The notes beneath the pieces are model-generated. The model saw nothing but the letters and a program-made list of their open reading frames with translations, made no database searches and was not told the origin of the DNA. A stretch of 64,000 nt of DNA, from positions 625,384 to 689,383 of the forward strand of contig NZ_LMNS01000001.1 in the NCBI RefSeq assembly GCF_001423405.1, in the 5' to 3' direction. Below are positions 55,581 through 64,000 of this stretch, piece by piece. The DNA is from Methylobacterium sp. Leaf123 (GTDB lineage: Bacteria > Pseudomonadota > Alphaproteobacteria > Rhizobiales > Beijerinckiaceae). Position numbers and translations under genes: made by a program. Each line of letters starts with the position of its first letter. Position 1 is the stretch's first letter.

Positions 55581-58445
55581 ATGAGTCTGTCACGCCAACA
55601 CAATGGCTTTTCACTGGGGCGCAAAGCCGTCGAGGCCGTGCTGCGCGGTGGTCGCACGATTCGCGGCCGCATCTTCCTTGCCTTCCTGATGCTGAGCGCG
55701 ATCACGGCGGGGCTCGGCGGCTACGCCGCCTTCGGCATCATGACGACGGGTGCGCTGGTCGACAAAACCTACGACCGCTCCCTGATGGCGATCAATTACG
55801 CCCGGGCCGCCGCGGCCGACCTCGCGATGCTCCAGGCGGCCGTGGCCCGAGCCCGACTCGCAGGCGACGACGCCGAGCGGCGCACGCTGGAAGCGCGGAT
55901 CGAGGCGCTGACGCAATCCTTCGAAGAAGATCTGGAGATCGCGGCGGACCGGGCCCATTCGGAGCGTGCGACGCGGGAAGCCGCTGCCGCAAAGGAGGCC
56001 GTCACGCAGTGGCTCGCGGCCCGGCGGGAGTTCGGCCCCGATCAACAGACGGCGGATGTCTGGCAGGCGCTCGACGCTCATGCGGCGGTGGCCGAGCAGC
56101 ATATCGACCTGCTGATCAACTTCACCGCCGGCGATGGCTTCTCCTATCGGCAGACGGCCCGCGCGGACGTCGACCGCGACGTCCGGCTCAGCATCTTCGC
56201 GACCTCGCTCGCGATCATTCTCTCCGGCATCGTCGCCCTGCTCCTGTTGCGGCAGATCGTTCGCCCGGTGGCCGACGCCTCGACGGTCGCGAGCCGCATC
56301 GCGGCCGGCGAGCTGACCGTGCGGGTGCCCGAGGGCGGCGACGACGAGTTCGGCGCCCTGCTGCGGGCCATGGCGGTCATGCGCGACAACATCGCGGCCA
56401 TGATGCAGGCCGAGGTCGCTCAGCGCCGCTCGGCCCAAAGCCTGCTGGCCGACGCTGTGCAGGGGTCGATCGAAGGCATCGTCGTCGTCGATGCCGGCGG
56501 TCGCATCGTGCTCGCGAATGCGCGGGCGGCGGCATGGCTCGGGATCGATCAGGCCGAGCCCGGCCATCGCCTGCTCTCGGATTCGCGCGGTTCGGCCGTT
56601 GCCGATGCCCTGCTCGCCATGCCCGGCAACGCCACCCAGACCGCCGAGACCCATGCCGCCGACGGGCGCTGGCTTCGCATCAGCCGCAGTCCCACCCGCG
56701 AGGGCGGCTTCGTCGCCGTCTGCAGCGACGTGTCCCTGCTCAAGGAGCAGGAAGACCAGCTCAAGCGCAGCAATGCGCAGCTCGACGCCGCTCTCAGCAA
56801 CATGCTCCAGGGGCTCTGCCTCTACGACGCGGAAGGCGGGCTCCTCGTCTACAATCGCCGCTTCTGCGACATGTTTGGAATCGATGCCGCCGCGCTGCGG
56901 CCGGGCATGAGCATTCGCGAGGTGGCCCGTCTCGTCGAAGCCTCGTCCGAAAGCGGCCGCGCGATCGATCTCCTCGTCGAGCAGGAGGCCCTGCTCCAGC
57001 GTGGGTTGAGCGCCTCGCTCTGTTGCCCGATCCGGACGGATTGCATCGTCGCGCTCAAGCAGCAGCCGACTGCGGAAGGCGGTTGGATCGCCACCTACGA
57101 GGATGTCACCCAGCGCTACGAGGCCGAAGCGCGGATCATCACCATGGCGCGCAAGGACGCGCTGACGGGGCTTGCCAACCGCATGGTGTTCGGCGAGCGC
57201 CTGGAAGAGGCCGCCGCGCGTCTCGCCGACGGGGCTGGTGCCGGCTTTGCCACGCTCTGCCTCGATCTCGACCGGTTCAAGGAAGTCAACGACACGCTGG
57301 GCCATCCCATCGGTGACGGCCTGCTGCGCAGCGTTGCGGAGCGGCTGCAATGCTGCCTGCGCGACACCGATCTCGTGGCGCGTCTGGGGGGCGACGAGTT
57401 CGCCATCGTCCAGGCTGGCGTCCAGGCCGGCACGCATGCGCGGCGGGATGCGAGCGCCCTGGCCAAGCGCCTGATCGCGGCCTTCCAGCAGCCCTTCCTT
57501 CTCGACGGGCACACCGTGACGGTGGGTCTCAGCATCGGCATTTCGCTTGCCCCCGAACACGGAACGAGCCCGGAGAAGCTGCTCAAAAGCGCCGATCTCG
57601 CGCTCTACCGCGCCAAGGCGACCGGACGCGGCTGCTGGTCCTTCTTCGACGAGGAAATGGACGTCGAGCTGCGCAAACGCCGGGCCCTGGAGAGCGATCT
57701 CAAGAAGGCCGTCGGCAACGGCGAGTTCGAGCTCGTGTTCCAGCCGATCGTCAAGCTCGACCGGCAGCGGATCGCCAGTTGCGAGGCGCTGCTGCGCTGG
57801 CGGCATCCCGAGCGTGGCTATGTCTCGCCCGCGGAATTCATCCCCCTGGCGGAAGAGACCGGCACCATCGGCGAGATCGGCGAATGGGTGCTGCGCAAGG
57901 CATGCAGCGAGGCCGCGACTTGGCCCGCCGGCATCGGCGTCGCCGTCAATGTCTCCGCGGCACAGTTCAAGGATGCTGCGGTCGTCCGGGCGGTGAGGAA
58001 TGCGCTCGCTGCGAGCGGATTACCGGCCCACCGGCTGGAAGTGGAAATCACCGAATCGGTGCTGCTCAACGACAGCGTGACGACGCTGGCGACGCTCCAC
58101 ACCCTCAAGCGCCTCGGCGTACGGGTGGCGATGGACGATTTCGGTACCGGCTTCTCGTCGTTGAGCTACCTGCAGAGCTTCCCCTTCGACAAGATCAAGA
58201 TCGACCAGTCCTTCGTGCGCAACCTCGCCGCACCGGGCAATGCGCGGCTGATCGTGCGCTCCGTGGTCGGCCTCGGCCGCAGCCTCGGCATCACGACCAC
58301 GGCGGAGGGCATCGAGACCGAGGCCCAGCTCGAGCAGCTTCGCCTCGAAGGATGCGACGAGGGACAGGGCTACCTGTTCAGCCGCCCCGTCCCCTCGGCC
58401 ACGATCCGTGAATTGGTCACGGCACTCGGCCGCAACGCGGCCTGA
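55581..58445 (+). CDS. Membrane GGDEF-EAL protein with HAMP and PAS domains
   Basis: A 954-residue signalling protein: TM helix 1 (about 28-50), a periplasmic helical sensor (about 55-200), TM 2 followed by HAMP (about 225-280), two PAS-like domains, then GGDEF and EAL. GGDEF is intact (ARLGGDEFAIV) with an I-site RDTD five residues before it, so it could be a feedback-inhibited diguanylate cyclase. EAL is intact (CEALLRWRHP) with DDFGTGFSS, so phosphodiesterase activity is also possible. Transcribed alone. Which activity dominates cannot be told. Confidence 0.93.
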   Translation: MSLSRQHNGFSLGRKAVEAVLRGGRTIRGRIFLAFLMLSAITAGLGGYAAFGIMTTGALVDKTYDRSLMAINYARAAAADLAMLQAAVARARLAGDDAERRTLEARIEALTQSFEEDLEIAADRAHSERATREAAAAKEAVTQWLAARREFGPDQQTADVWQALDAHAAVAEQHIDLLINFTAGDGFSYRQTARADVDRDVRLSIFATSLAIILSGIVALLLLRQIVRPVADASTVASRIAAGELTVRVPEGGDDEFGALLRAMAVMRDNIAAMMQAEVAQRRSAQSLLADAVQGSIEGIVVVDAGGRIVLANARAAAWLGIDQAEPGHRLLSDSRGSAVADALLAMPGNATQTAETHAADGRWLRISRSPTREGGFVAVCSDVSLLKEQEDQLKRSNAQLDAALSNMLQGLCLYDAEGGLLVYNRRFCDMFGIDAAALRPGMSIREVARLVEASSESGRAIDLLVEQEALLQRGLSASLCCPIRTDCIVALKQQPTAEGGWIATYEDVTQRYEAEARIITMARKDALTGLANRMVFGERLEEAAARLADGAGAGFATLCLDLDRFKEVNDTLGHPIGDGLLRSVAERLQCCLRDTDLVARLGGDEFAIVQAGVQAGTHARRDASALAKRLIAAFQQPFLLDGHTVTVGLSIGISLAPEHGTSPEKLLKSADLALYRAKATGRGCWSFFDEEMDVELRKRRALESDLKKAVGNGEFELVFQPIVKLDRQRIASCEALLRWRHPERGYVSPAEFIPLAEETGTIGEIGEWVLRKACSEAATWPAGIGVAVNVSAAQFKDAAVVRAVRNALAASGLPAHRLEVEITESVLLNDSVTTLATLHTLKRLGVRVAMDDFGTGFSSLSYLQSFPFDKIKIDQSFVRNLAAPGNARLIVRSVVGLGRSLGITTTAEGIETEAQLEQLRLEGCDEGQGYLFSRPVPSATIRELVTALGRNAA

Positions 58446-58514
58446 ACGGCGGCGCGGGCCCGAGGCGCCGTCGCCCTCGCGAGGCTATAGGCCGCCACAT
58501 CGCGATTATGCATA

Positions 58515-58529
58515 GTGCTATATCAGCAC
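58515..58529. promoter_or_regulatory. Small dyad upstream of manganese catalase
   Basis: GTGCT-ATATC-AGCAC in an AT-rich stretch about 150 bp before katN. It could be an operator, but there is no independent support and no recognised promoter. Confidence 0.25.
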
Positions 58530-58675
58530 AACATATGAGTGCGACACGTCGGCACAAGTTTATGCTGAACAAAGCGCTCATACGACGATTTCCCTGACAC
58601 AAGAGCCGAAGCGCAGCCAGTCGAAAGACTTGGCCGTGCACGGCTGTTTGATCTGCGTGCCGAGGAAATCAGCCG

Positions 58676-59533
58676 ATGTACTATTTCGACAAGAAGCTCC
58701 AATACCCGGTGCGGGTCGACAGCCCGGATCCGATCTATGCCCGGATGCTACAGCAGGCGATCGGCGGAGTCGAAGGCGAGATCCGCGTCTGCATGCAGTA
58801 CTTCTTCCAGGCTTGGGGTAATCGCGCACCCAACACCAAGTATCGCGACATGCTGCTCCACACGGCGACGGAGGAGATCGGCCATATCGAGATGTTGGCG
58901 ACCGCCGTCGCGATGAATCTCGAGAATGCGCCGACCAAGGTTCAGGAGGCCGGCGCGGCCGATGCCATCGTCGGCGCCGTGATGGGCGGCGAAAACCCGC
59001 GCCACATCGCAGAGGGGATGCTGCACAAGCACCTGCTTTCCTCGGGCATGGCCGCCTTCCCCGGCAATTCCGACGGCGTGCCCTTCGACATGAACCACAT
59101 CTACGCCAGCGGAAACATCGCGGCGGACATGTATTGCAACGTCGCCGCCGAGGCGACCGGCCGGACACTGGCGGTGCGCCTGTCCAACGCGACCAACGAT
59201 CCCGGCATGAAGGACATGTGGAGCTTCCTCATCGCCCGCGACACGATGCACCAGCAGCAATGGCTCGCGGTCATCGAGGAGCTTGGCGGCACCGAGGGGG
59301 CCCTGCCGATCCCGAACAGCTTCCCGCAATCGGAAGAGAACCAGAAGTTCAACTACAGCTTCTTCGCCACGAACCGTGACGGGGCGCCGCCGCCGGAAGG
59401 CCGCTGGACGGCCGGTCCGTCGATCGACGGCAAGGGCAATTTCAGCGTGTTCCAGAACGAGCCCATGGGGCAGGAGCCCGTGCTCGGCCCCGCCCGCCCC
59501 GACAGCGGCGCCGAGACGCAGCAGATCGGCTGA
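58676..59533 (+). CDS. katN: Manganese catalase
   Basis: A 285-residue ferritin-like di-manganese catalase. Ligand-bearing segments in order: GGVEGEIRVCMQYFFQ (Glu35), TEEIGHIEML (Glu and His), AEATGR and DTMHQQQW (Glu/His of the second half). It decomposes hydrogen peroxide without haem. The C-terminal PPEGRWTAGPS tail is typical. A terminator lies between it and the DUF892 gene, so the second gene may be expressed at a lower level. Confidence 0.94.
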   Translation: MYYFDKKLQYPVRVDSPDPIYARMLQQAIGGVEGEIRVCMQYFFQAWGNRAPNTKYRDMLLHTATEEIGHIEMLATAVAMNLENAPTKVQEAGAADAIVGAVMGGENPRHIAEGMLHKHLLSSGMAAFPGNSDGVPFDMNHIYASGNIAADMYCNVAAEATGRTLAVRLSNATNDPGMKDMWSFLIARDTMHQQQWLAVIEELGGTEGALPIPNSFPQSEENQKFNYSFFATNRDGAPPPEGRWTAGPSIDGKGNFSVFQNEPMGQEPVLGPARPDSGAETQQIG

Positions 59534-59537
59534 TCCA

Positions 59538-59576
59538 TCGCCCGGCCGCTCCCGCGGTCGGGCGAACCCTTTTTTT
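59538..59576 (+). terminator. Terminator/attenuator between catalase and DUF892 gene
   Basis: TCGCCCGGCCG (59538-59548) pairs with CGGTCGGGCGA (59555-59565) with one G-U pair, followed by AACCC and seven Ts. Confidence 0.85.
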
Positions 59577-59613
59577 GGTTCACCCCACACCGTTCGAACA
59601 GGAGACGCCGACG

Positions 59614-60123
59614 ATGACCCTCGACACGCGCGACATCTACGTCACCGCTCTCAAGAACACCCACGCCCTGGAAATGCAGGCTCTGCAAATCATGGAGCGT
59701 CAGGTCGAGCGGCTCACTCGCTACCCTGAGATGGAGGAGGCTCTGCGCCGCCACATCGAGGAGACGCACGGCCAGCGCACCCGACTGGAAGAAGCCCTCC
59801 AGGCGCTCGGCGACAGCCCCTCGGCGATCAAGGAAGGCATTCTCGGTTTCGTCGGCAACATGATGGCGCTGGGCCATACGCCGGCGCAGGACGAGATCCT
59901 GAAGAACACCTACGCCAACCACGCCTTCGAGAACTTCGAGATCGCGGCCTACGAATCGCTGCTCACCATCGGCGAGGCGGCCGGGCAGGGCGGTAGCCTG
60001 ACGGGCTTCCGGCAATCCCTGCAGGAGGAAGAGGCGATGGCGCGCCGGGTGCGTGAGCTGATCGGCCCGACGACGAAGCGCTACCTCGACCTCACCGTCG
60101 CGGGCGAGAAGGCGGATCGCTGA
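59614..60123 (+). CDS. DUF892 ferritin-like protein (YciE/YciF type)
   Basis: A 169-residue four-helix protein: DIYVTALKNTHALEMQALQIM, then RHIEETHGQRTRLEEAL, ANHAFENFEIAAYESL and LQEEEAMARRV provide Glu/His for a di-iron site. The family is induced by general stress in many bacteria and often sits beside Mn catalases. ATG 59614 is chosen; AGGAG lies 11 bases upstream. Confidence 0.88.
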   Translation: MTLDTRDIYVTALKNTHALEMQALQIMERQVERLTRYPEMEEALRRHIEETHGQRTRLEEALQALGDSPSAIKEGILGFVGNMMALGHTPAQDEILKNTYANHAFENFEIAAYESLLTIGEAAGQGGSLTGFRQSLQEEEAMARRVRELIGPTTKRYLDLTVAGEKADR

Positions 60124-60225
60124 TCTACATGCGAGTTCGGCAGTCGCATCGGCTCCGAACGTCAAGACATCGCGCACCGGACCACACGATTTTGGCCCGG
60201 TGCGCGCGGACAGCGCACCAAGCCA

Positions 60226-60897
60226 TCAGGGCGGCGTTGCGAGCCAGATGACATGGCGAGGCCCGCTCGAACCGCTGGCCGGCCGACGAACCTCCTCGAC
60301 CGTGAAGCCGAGACGCTGAAGCCGGGCCTTGAACTTGCGGTCGGGCGTCCCCGACCAGACCGCGAGCGTGCCGCCCGGCTTGAGCGCCCATTGCGCCCGC
60401 TTCAGGCCCCACTCGTCGTAGAGCCGGTTGTTCGCGCGTCGCAGCAGACCCTCCGGGCCGTTATCCACATCTAACAGGATCGCATCCCACCCGGCGGCCT
60501 CGGACTGGATCAGGCGGGTGACATCCGTTTCGCGCAACTCGACGCGCGGATCGTCCAGGCAGCCGGCGAAGACGGGCGCGAGCGGTCCCCGCGCCCAGGC
60601 GGCCACCGCCGGCACGAGTTCGGCGACGACGATGCGCGCATCCGGTCCGAACTCCCGCAGAGCGGTGCGGAGCGTGAATCCCATGCCGAGGCCGCCGATG
60701 AGGATGCGCGGCGCCGGCCGGCCCGTCAGCCGGGCGCAGGTCAGCGAGGCCAGAGCCTCCTCCGAAGTGCCGCGCGTGCTGTTCATCAGCTCGATATTGC
60801 CGACAACGATGGAGAATTCGCCGCCGCGCTGCATCAAGGCGAGGCTCTTGCCGCCGCCGGGCACGTCGCTGGTTTCGAGATGCACCCACTCGTTCAT
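60226..60897 (-). CDS. Spermidine-synthase-like methyltransferase-fold protein
   Basis: A 223-residue protein with the Rossmann motif ILIGGLGMGFTLR (about residue 65), VVAELVPAV, DVTRLI and ILLDVDNGPEGL, as in spermidine-synthase-like proteins. The N-terminal beta domain is short and polyamine-binding residues are not evident, so its activity is uncertain. Start 60897 is chosen for NEWVHLETS. It is divergent from a small unknown gene. Confidence 0.75.
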   Translation of the reverse strand: MNEWVHLETSDVPGGGKSLALMQRGGEFSIVVGNIELMNSTRGTSEEALASLTCARLTGRPAPRILIGGLGMGFTLRTALREFGPDARIVVAELVPAVAAWARGPLAPVFAGCLDDPRVELRETDVTRLIQSEAAGWDAILLDVDNGPEGLLRRANNRLYDEWGLKRAQWALKPGGTLAVWSGTPDRKFKARLQRLGFTVEEVRRPASGSSGPRHVIWLATPP

Positions 60898-60985
60898 CAC
60901 TGCCTTTCCCGGCCGGGCGCCGGGTGCGACCCCGCATGCGTCCGTCGCCATTGCTCTTTCCGCTGAAGGCCGCCTATCAGCGGGC

Positions 60986-61237
60986 ATGTCCAAACGCACC
61001 AAATCTCTCCCGCAGCAGCGCGGCTTCGTTCTCTTCGACGTCGTCTTCGAAGACGGCACACGCGCCTCGAACCGACGTGTCCCGATGGAAATCCTCGGCG
61101 GGCTCGACGGCGACGAGCCGGCGCGTCAGCTCATCGCCGAGCAGGAGGCGGAAATCGCGCAGAAGGCCGGCCGCGCACCGCGCGAAATCCAGTACCTCAC
61201 GCGCTCGCCGATCACGAAGCCGGTCGTCGCCACCTGA
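60986..61237 (+). CDS. Small conserved-looking protein of unknown function
   Basis: An 83-residue protein: QQRGFVLFDVVFEDGTRASNRRVP, then ILGGLDGDEPARQLIAEQEAEIAQ and a basic tail. No family recognised. The even codon use and the hairpin after it support a real gene. A longer frame from 60428 overlaps the opposite gene and is not credible. Confidence 0.65.
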   Translation: MSKRTKSLPQQRGFVLFDVVFEDGTRASNRRVPMEILGGLDGDEPARQLIAEQEAEIAQKAGRAPREIQYLTRSPITKPVVAT

Positions 61238-61250
61238 CGCAGCGGCGTTG

Positions 61251-61282
61251 CCCCCTGCGTGCCGGCTCGAAGCCGCAGGGGG
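61251..61282 (+). terminator. Stem-loop after the small unknown gene
   Basis: CCCCCTGCG (61251-61259) pairs with CGCAGGGGG (61274-61282); the loop contains a smaller GGCT/AGCC stem. No U-tract. Confidence 0.5.
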
Positions 61283-61344
61283 AAACCGGATTGTCTCATG
61301 AGCGAGCCCAACCGGCTCGCAGGCGCCGGCCAATGGGTCGAGCC

Positions 61345-61382
61345 TGAAACAAAGAAGGGGTCGGCTCAGCGCCAACCCCTTC
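61345..61382 (-). terminator. Rho-independent terminator of tRNA-His
   Basis: On the minus strand GAAGGGGTTGGC pairs with GCCGACCCCTTC (one G-U pair) around a 5-base loop and is followed by TTTGTTT. It begins 20 bases after the tRNA 3' end. Confidence 0.9.
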
Positions 61383-61401
61383 CCAACCATACTAAATTCG
61401 A

Positions 61402-61478
61402 TGGTACCACCGCCCCGGCTCGAACGGGGGACCCCTAGATCCACAATCTAGTGCTCTAACCAACTGAGCTACGGCGGC
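61402..61478 (-). tRNA. tRNA-His (GTG), without encoded G-1
   Basis: The minus-strand sequence starts GCCGCCGTAGCTCAG and ends CGGTGGTACCA, 77 bases with CCA. The anticodon loop TTGTGGA in stem CTAGA/TCTAG gives GTG. The first base pairs as G1-U72 and the discriminator is A73; the base before position 1 is T, not the G-1 found in most bacterial tRNA-His. This is the alphaproteobacterial type recognised by a matching HisRS. Confidence 0.95.
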
Positions 61479-61526
61479 ACGTGAGGGGGGCTTATCCCGA
61501 GCCTCGCGGCATTTCAAGCGTCTTGA

Positions 61527-63470
61527 ATGCGTGTCTTCACGGTTCGCGCCAACGATCCACCGATGCTAGACGGCGGGCGCATGGCCGCTATGGCCTGCGA
61601 TCCGGACCCAGCCTCCGCGAGTGCGATGAGCCCGTCTCCGTCTCCGCCCACCACCGCCCCGCTCGTCCAGGCTCCGGTGCGGCTGCGGGCCTGGGTGCGG
61701 GGCAACGAGATTGCCCTGGTGGGGCTCGCCGCCGTGACGGGATGCGTTGGGGGGCTCGTCGTCGTCGCGATGAGCAGCGCCAGCCAGTTCCTGCGCGAAA
61801 TCCTCTACCGGCTTCCCGCGGGCCAGCGCCTCAGCAGCCTGACGGACCTGCCGGCCGAGGGGCTGATGGGGGCTCCGTTCCTGGCTCCGGCGCTCGGCGG
61901 GGCGATCCTCGGCCTTCTGCTCCTGATCTCGATGAGGAGACGCGGCAAAGCCAAGCGCGCGGTGGTCGATCCGATCGAGGCCAATGCCCTGCATGGCGGG
62001 CGGATGTCGCTGCGCGGCTCGCTCGACGTGGCGGCGCAGAACGTGGTCTCGAATGGCTGCGGCGCCTCGGTCGGGCTGGAGGCCGGCTACACGCAGGTCG
62101 CTTCGGGGATCGCCTCGCGGCTCGGCATCGCCTTCGAAATGCGGCGTTCGGATCTGCGCACCCTGGTCGGCTGCGGCTCGGCAGCGGCCATCGCCGCCGC
62201 GTTCGGCTCGCCGCTGACCGGTGCGTTCTACGCGTTCGAACTCATCATCGGCACCTACACCATCGCGACGCTTGCCCCTGTCGTCGTCGCGGCCCTGTGC
62301 GGTAGCCTCGTGGCGCGGGCGCTCGCCCCGCAGCCGGCCCTGGTCGATGTCGGCGCCCTGGCTCTGGCCAAGAACACGGCTTTGGGGGCGGGCGACACGC
62401 TGCCGTGCCTCGTCCTCGGCCTCGTCTGCGCCGTCCTGGCGGTGCTGCTGATGCGCGGCGTGACGCTGGTGGAGCAGGGCTTTCGCGCCTCGCGTCTGCC
62501 CGCGCCCCTGCGGCCCGTCCTTGGCGGCCTGTGCGTCGGCGGGCTCGCGCTCGCGACCACCCCGCAGGTGCTCTCGGCCGGGCACGGCGCGCTCCACATC
62601 ACCCTCGCGCCCGAGGCGGCAGCCGGGCTCGGCGCGCTGGCCGGCCTCATCGTCGCCAAGGCGGCAGCCTCCGCGATGTCGATCGGATCGGGCTTCCGCG
62701 GCGGTCTGTTCTTCGCGTCGCTGTTTCTCGGGGCGCTGGTGGGCCGCCTGTTCGCCGGGCTGGCGCCGATGGTCTGGCCCGGCTTCGAGGGGTTCGGCCT
62801 CGCGCCGGTCGGCTATGCCGTGATCGGCATGAGCGCTTTTGCCGTCGCCATCGTCGGCGGCCCGCTCACCATGACCTTCCTCGCCCTGGAGATGACGGGC
62901 AGCTTCCCCGTGACCGGGCTCGTGCTCGCATCGGTGATCGCCTCCTCGCTCACGGTGCGGAAGACCTTCGGCTACTCCTTCGCGACGTGGCGCTTCCACT
63001 TGCGCGGCGAAAGCATCCGCAGCGCCCACGATGTCGGGTGGATGCGCTCGCTGACGGTCGGGCGGATGATGCGCAAGGACATCCGGCCGGTGCCCCTCGA
63101 TACGCCAATGGCGACGTTCCTGCGCGCGCATCCCCTCGGCTCGCCCTCGCGCGTGGTCGTGGTGGACGAGCATGATCGCTATGCCGGAATCGTCCTCGTG
63201 CCGGAGGCCCATGCGCGTGCGGCCGAGAATGGCGGCGAGACGCCGCGCCTCGCCGAGGTCGTGCGTTACCCCGGGTCGTTTCTGCTCGCCGACATGACCG
63301 TCAAACAGGCCGCCGAAGCGTTCGACGGGGCCGAGAGCGAAGAACTCGCCGTGCTGGACGATGCGAAGAGCCGCCGCGTCATCGGCTTGTTGACCGAGAG
63401 CCACACGCTGAAACGCTACAGCGAAGAGCTGGACCGGCAGCGTCGCGCCGTGCTCGGCGAAGCGGCCTGA
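61527..63470 (+). CDS. ClC-family chloride channel/transporter with CBS domain
   Basis: Up to 647 residues. The ClC core has about ten helices with GCGASVGLEAGY (position of GREGP; the Glu is the gate), GCGSAAAIAAAFGSPLTGAFYAFE and GSGFRGGLFFASLFLGA (GxFxP region). A C-terminal CBS-type regulatory part follows (about 505-630). It may be a Cl-/H+ exchanger. Starts at 61527, 61563, 61581 and 61626 are all possible; the conserved part begins near residue 55. Divergent from tRNA-His. Confidence 0.88.
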   Translation: MRVFTVRANDPPMLDGGRMAAMACDPDPASASAMSPSPSPPTTAPLVQAPVRLRAWVRGNEIALVGLAAVTGCVGGLVVVAMSSASQFLREILYRLPAGQRLSSLTDLPAEGLMGAPFLAPALGGAILGLLLLISMRRRGKAKRAVVDPIEANALHGGRMSLRGSLDVAAQNVVSNGCGASVGLEAGYTQVASGIASRLGIAFEMRRSDLRTLVGCGSAAAIAAAFGSPLTGAFYAFELIIGTYTIATLAPVVVAALCGSLVARALAPQPALVDVGALALAKNTALGAGDTLPCLVLGLVCAVLAVLLMRGVTLVEQGFRASRLPAPLRPVLGGLCVGGLALATTPQVLSAGHGALHITLAPEAAAGLGALAGLIVAKAAASAMSIGSGFRGGLFFASLFLGALVGRLFAGLAPMVWPGFEGFGLAPVGYAVIGMSAFAVAIVGGPLTMTFLALEMTGSFPVTGLVLASVIASSLTVRKTFGYSFATWRFHLRGESIRSAHDVGWMRSLTVGRMMRKDIRPVPLDTPMATFLRAHPLGSPSRVVVVDEHDRYAGIVLVPEAHARAAENGGETPRLAEVVRYPGSFLLADMTVKQAAEAFDGAESEELAVLDDAKSRRVIGLLTESHTLKRYSEELDRQRRAVLGEAA

Positions 63471-63486
63471 AGGGCGCGCCCATGCT

Positions 63487-63987
63487 ATGGATCGCCGCAT
63501 GATCCTGCGCACGCACCTCGCCGGCCTCGCCCTCGTTTTCGCCCTCGGCACGGCGGCGCAGGCGGAGTCTTGCGACGGGCTGACCGTGCGGTTGATCCGG
63601 GGAACGGGCGTCGCCTTGGCCGGGCGCAGCGGCGCAACGGTCGTGTTCCGCGCTGCGGACGCGGACCGGATGAGCCTCGACTGCGAGACGCCGCGGCGGC
63701 TCGCGTTCCGCTCGAATCGCCGTGAGCCGCCGCGCGGGTTCTTCGTGCTGATCGGGCTCGCCGCACGGACGCTGGCCGGCGCGTCGGCCGATTCTGTCGA
63801 GACGCTCGCTCTGCGTCTGCACCAGGACAGCCTGCTCACCGGCGCACCGCAGCTCGGCCGCGTCGGCGGCGTGGTCGTCCGCTGCGATCCCGGCGACCGG
63901 GCGGACGGCTTCGGGGTCGGCAGCCTGTGCCGTCTGGCGGCAGAGCGGCCCCGCCGCGGTCTTTCCCGCGCGGCGTCGCCGGGCTAG
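63487..63987 (+). CDS. Exported protein of unknown function
   Basis: A 166-residue protein with a signal peptide (residues 1-26, ending AQAES). The mature part has SCDGLTVRLIRGTG, DCETPRRLAF and VVVRCDPGD with several cysteines that may pair. No family recognised. It follows the ClC gene by 16 bases. ATG 63499 is an alternative start. Confidence 0.65.
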   Translation: MDRRMILRTHLAGLALVFALGTAAQAESCDGLTVRLIRGTGVALAGRSGATVVFRAADADRMSLDCETPRRLAFRSNRREPPRGFFVLIGLAARTLAGASADSVETLALRLHQDSLLTGAPQLGRVGGVVVRCDPGDRADGFGVGSLCRLAAERPRRGLSRAASPG

Positions 63988-64000
63988 ACGGGCGCCATGC

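Noticed and set aside
55611-57806. 731-codon minus-strand frame opposite the GGDEF-EAL gene
   Set aside because: Antisense shadow of a well-supported gene; low-complexity Arg/Gly/His composition.
58480-58675. Possible EcfG general-stress promoter before manganese catalase
   Set aside because: I looked for GGAAC with CGTT about 18 bases later and found no acceptable pair, so no EcfG link is claimed.

Overview
This is a high-GC alphaproteobacterial chromosome segment that looks like Methylobacterium/Methylorubrum (Rhizobiales). The grounds are a purple-bacterial photosynthesis superoperon with a tetraheme pufC, a class II glycerate kinase of the serine-cycle type, the GapR/DUF1244/N-formylglutamate amidohydrolase/pyruvate kinase neighbourhood common in Rhizobiales, an encoded tRNA-His without G-1, and abundant intergenic palindromes. 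The genus is an inference from gene content and style; no search was run.

Bases 1-12480 are one end of the photosynthesis gene cluster. crtD runs leftwards off the window, and crtE-crtF-bchCXYZ-pufQBALMC run rightwards as one chain of overlapping or closely spaced genes ending at a strong terminator. A perfect TGT-N12-ACA PpsR/CrtJ operator lies between crtD and crtE and a near match lies before bchC, so carotenoid, bacteriochlorophyll and LH1/reaction-centre genes are probably repressed together by oxygen/light. Hairpins between pufA and pufL fit the known mRNA-stability control of LH1:RC ratio.

Bases 12500-16400 carry a two-gene type I secretion exporter (ABC + HlyD adaptor) without a visible substrate, then a 175-bp foldable mosaic of palindromes, then a zinc-free bL36. 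Bases 16400-30300 are central housekeeping: a TPR protein, an alpha/beta hydrolase, pyruvate kinase, an outer-membrane barrel, glycerate kinase, N-formylglutamate amidohydrolase, DUF1244, GapR, two cell-wall enzymes (M15/DUF882 and an L,D-transpeptidase) and an orphan NtrC-type regulator. Bases 30300-42200 hold an M3 oligopeptidase, a Doc toxin-antitoxin pair, an ABC1 kinase, a small cytochrome aa3 subunit IV, the three-gene proton-translocating transhydrogenase, recJ, tRNA-Tyr, a Crp/Fnr regulator and an HWE-type histidine kinase. Bases 42200-49400 carry tamA-tamB and a small exported protein.

Bases 49500-55450 are the accessory part of most interest. Cyanase is transcribed divergently from a two-PAS sigma-54 activator; the gap has a consensus -24/-12 promoter pointing at cyanase and a 14-bp inverted repeat at the right distance to be the activator site, which makes a self-contained cyanate-response switch. 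A porin, a di-heme MauG/CCP-type peroxidase and a cupredoxin follow. Bases 55500-64000 carry a GGDEF-EAL protein, manganese catalase, a DUF892 ferritin-like protein, a spermidine-synthase-like protein, tRNA-His, a ClC channel and an exported protein of unknown function.
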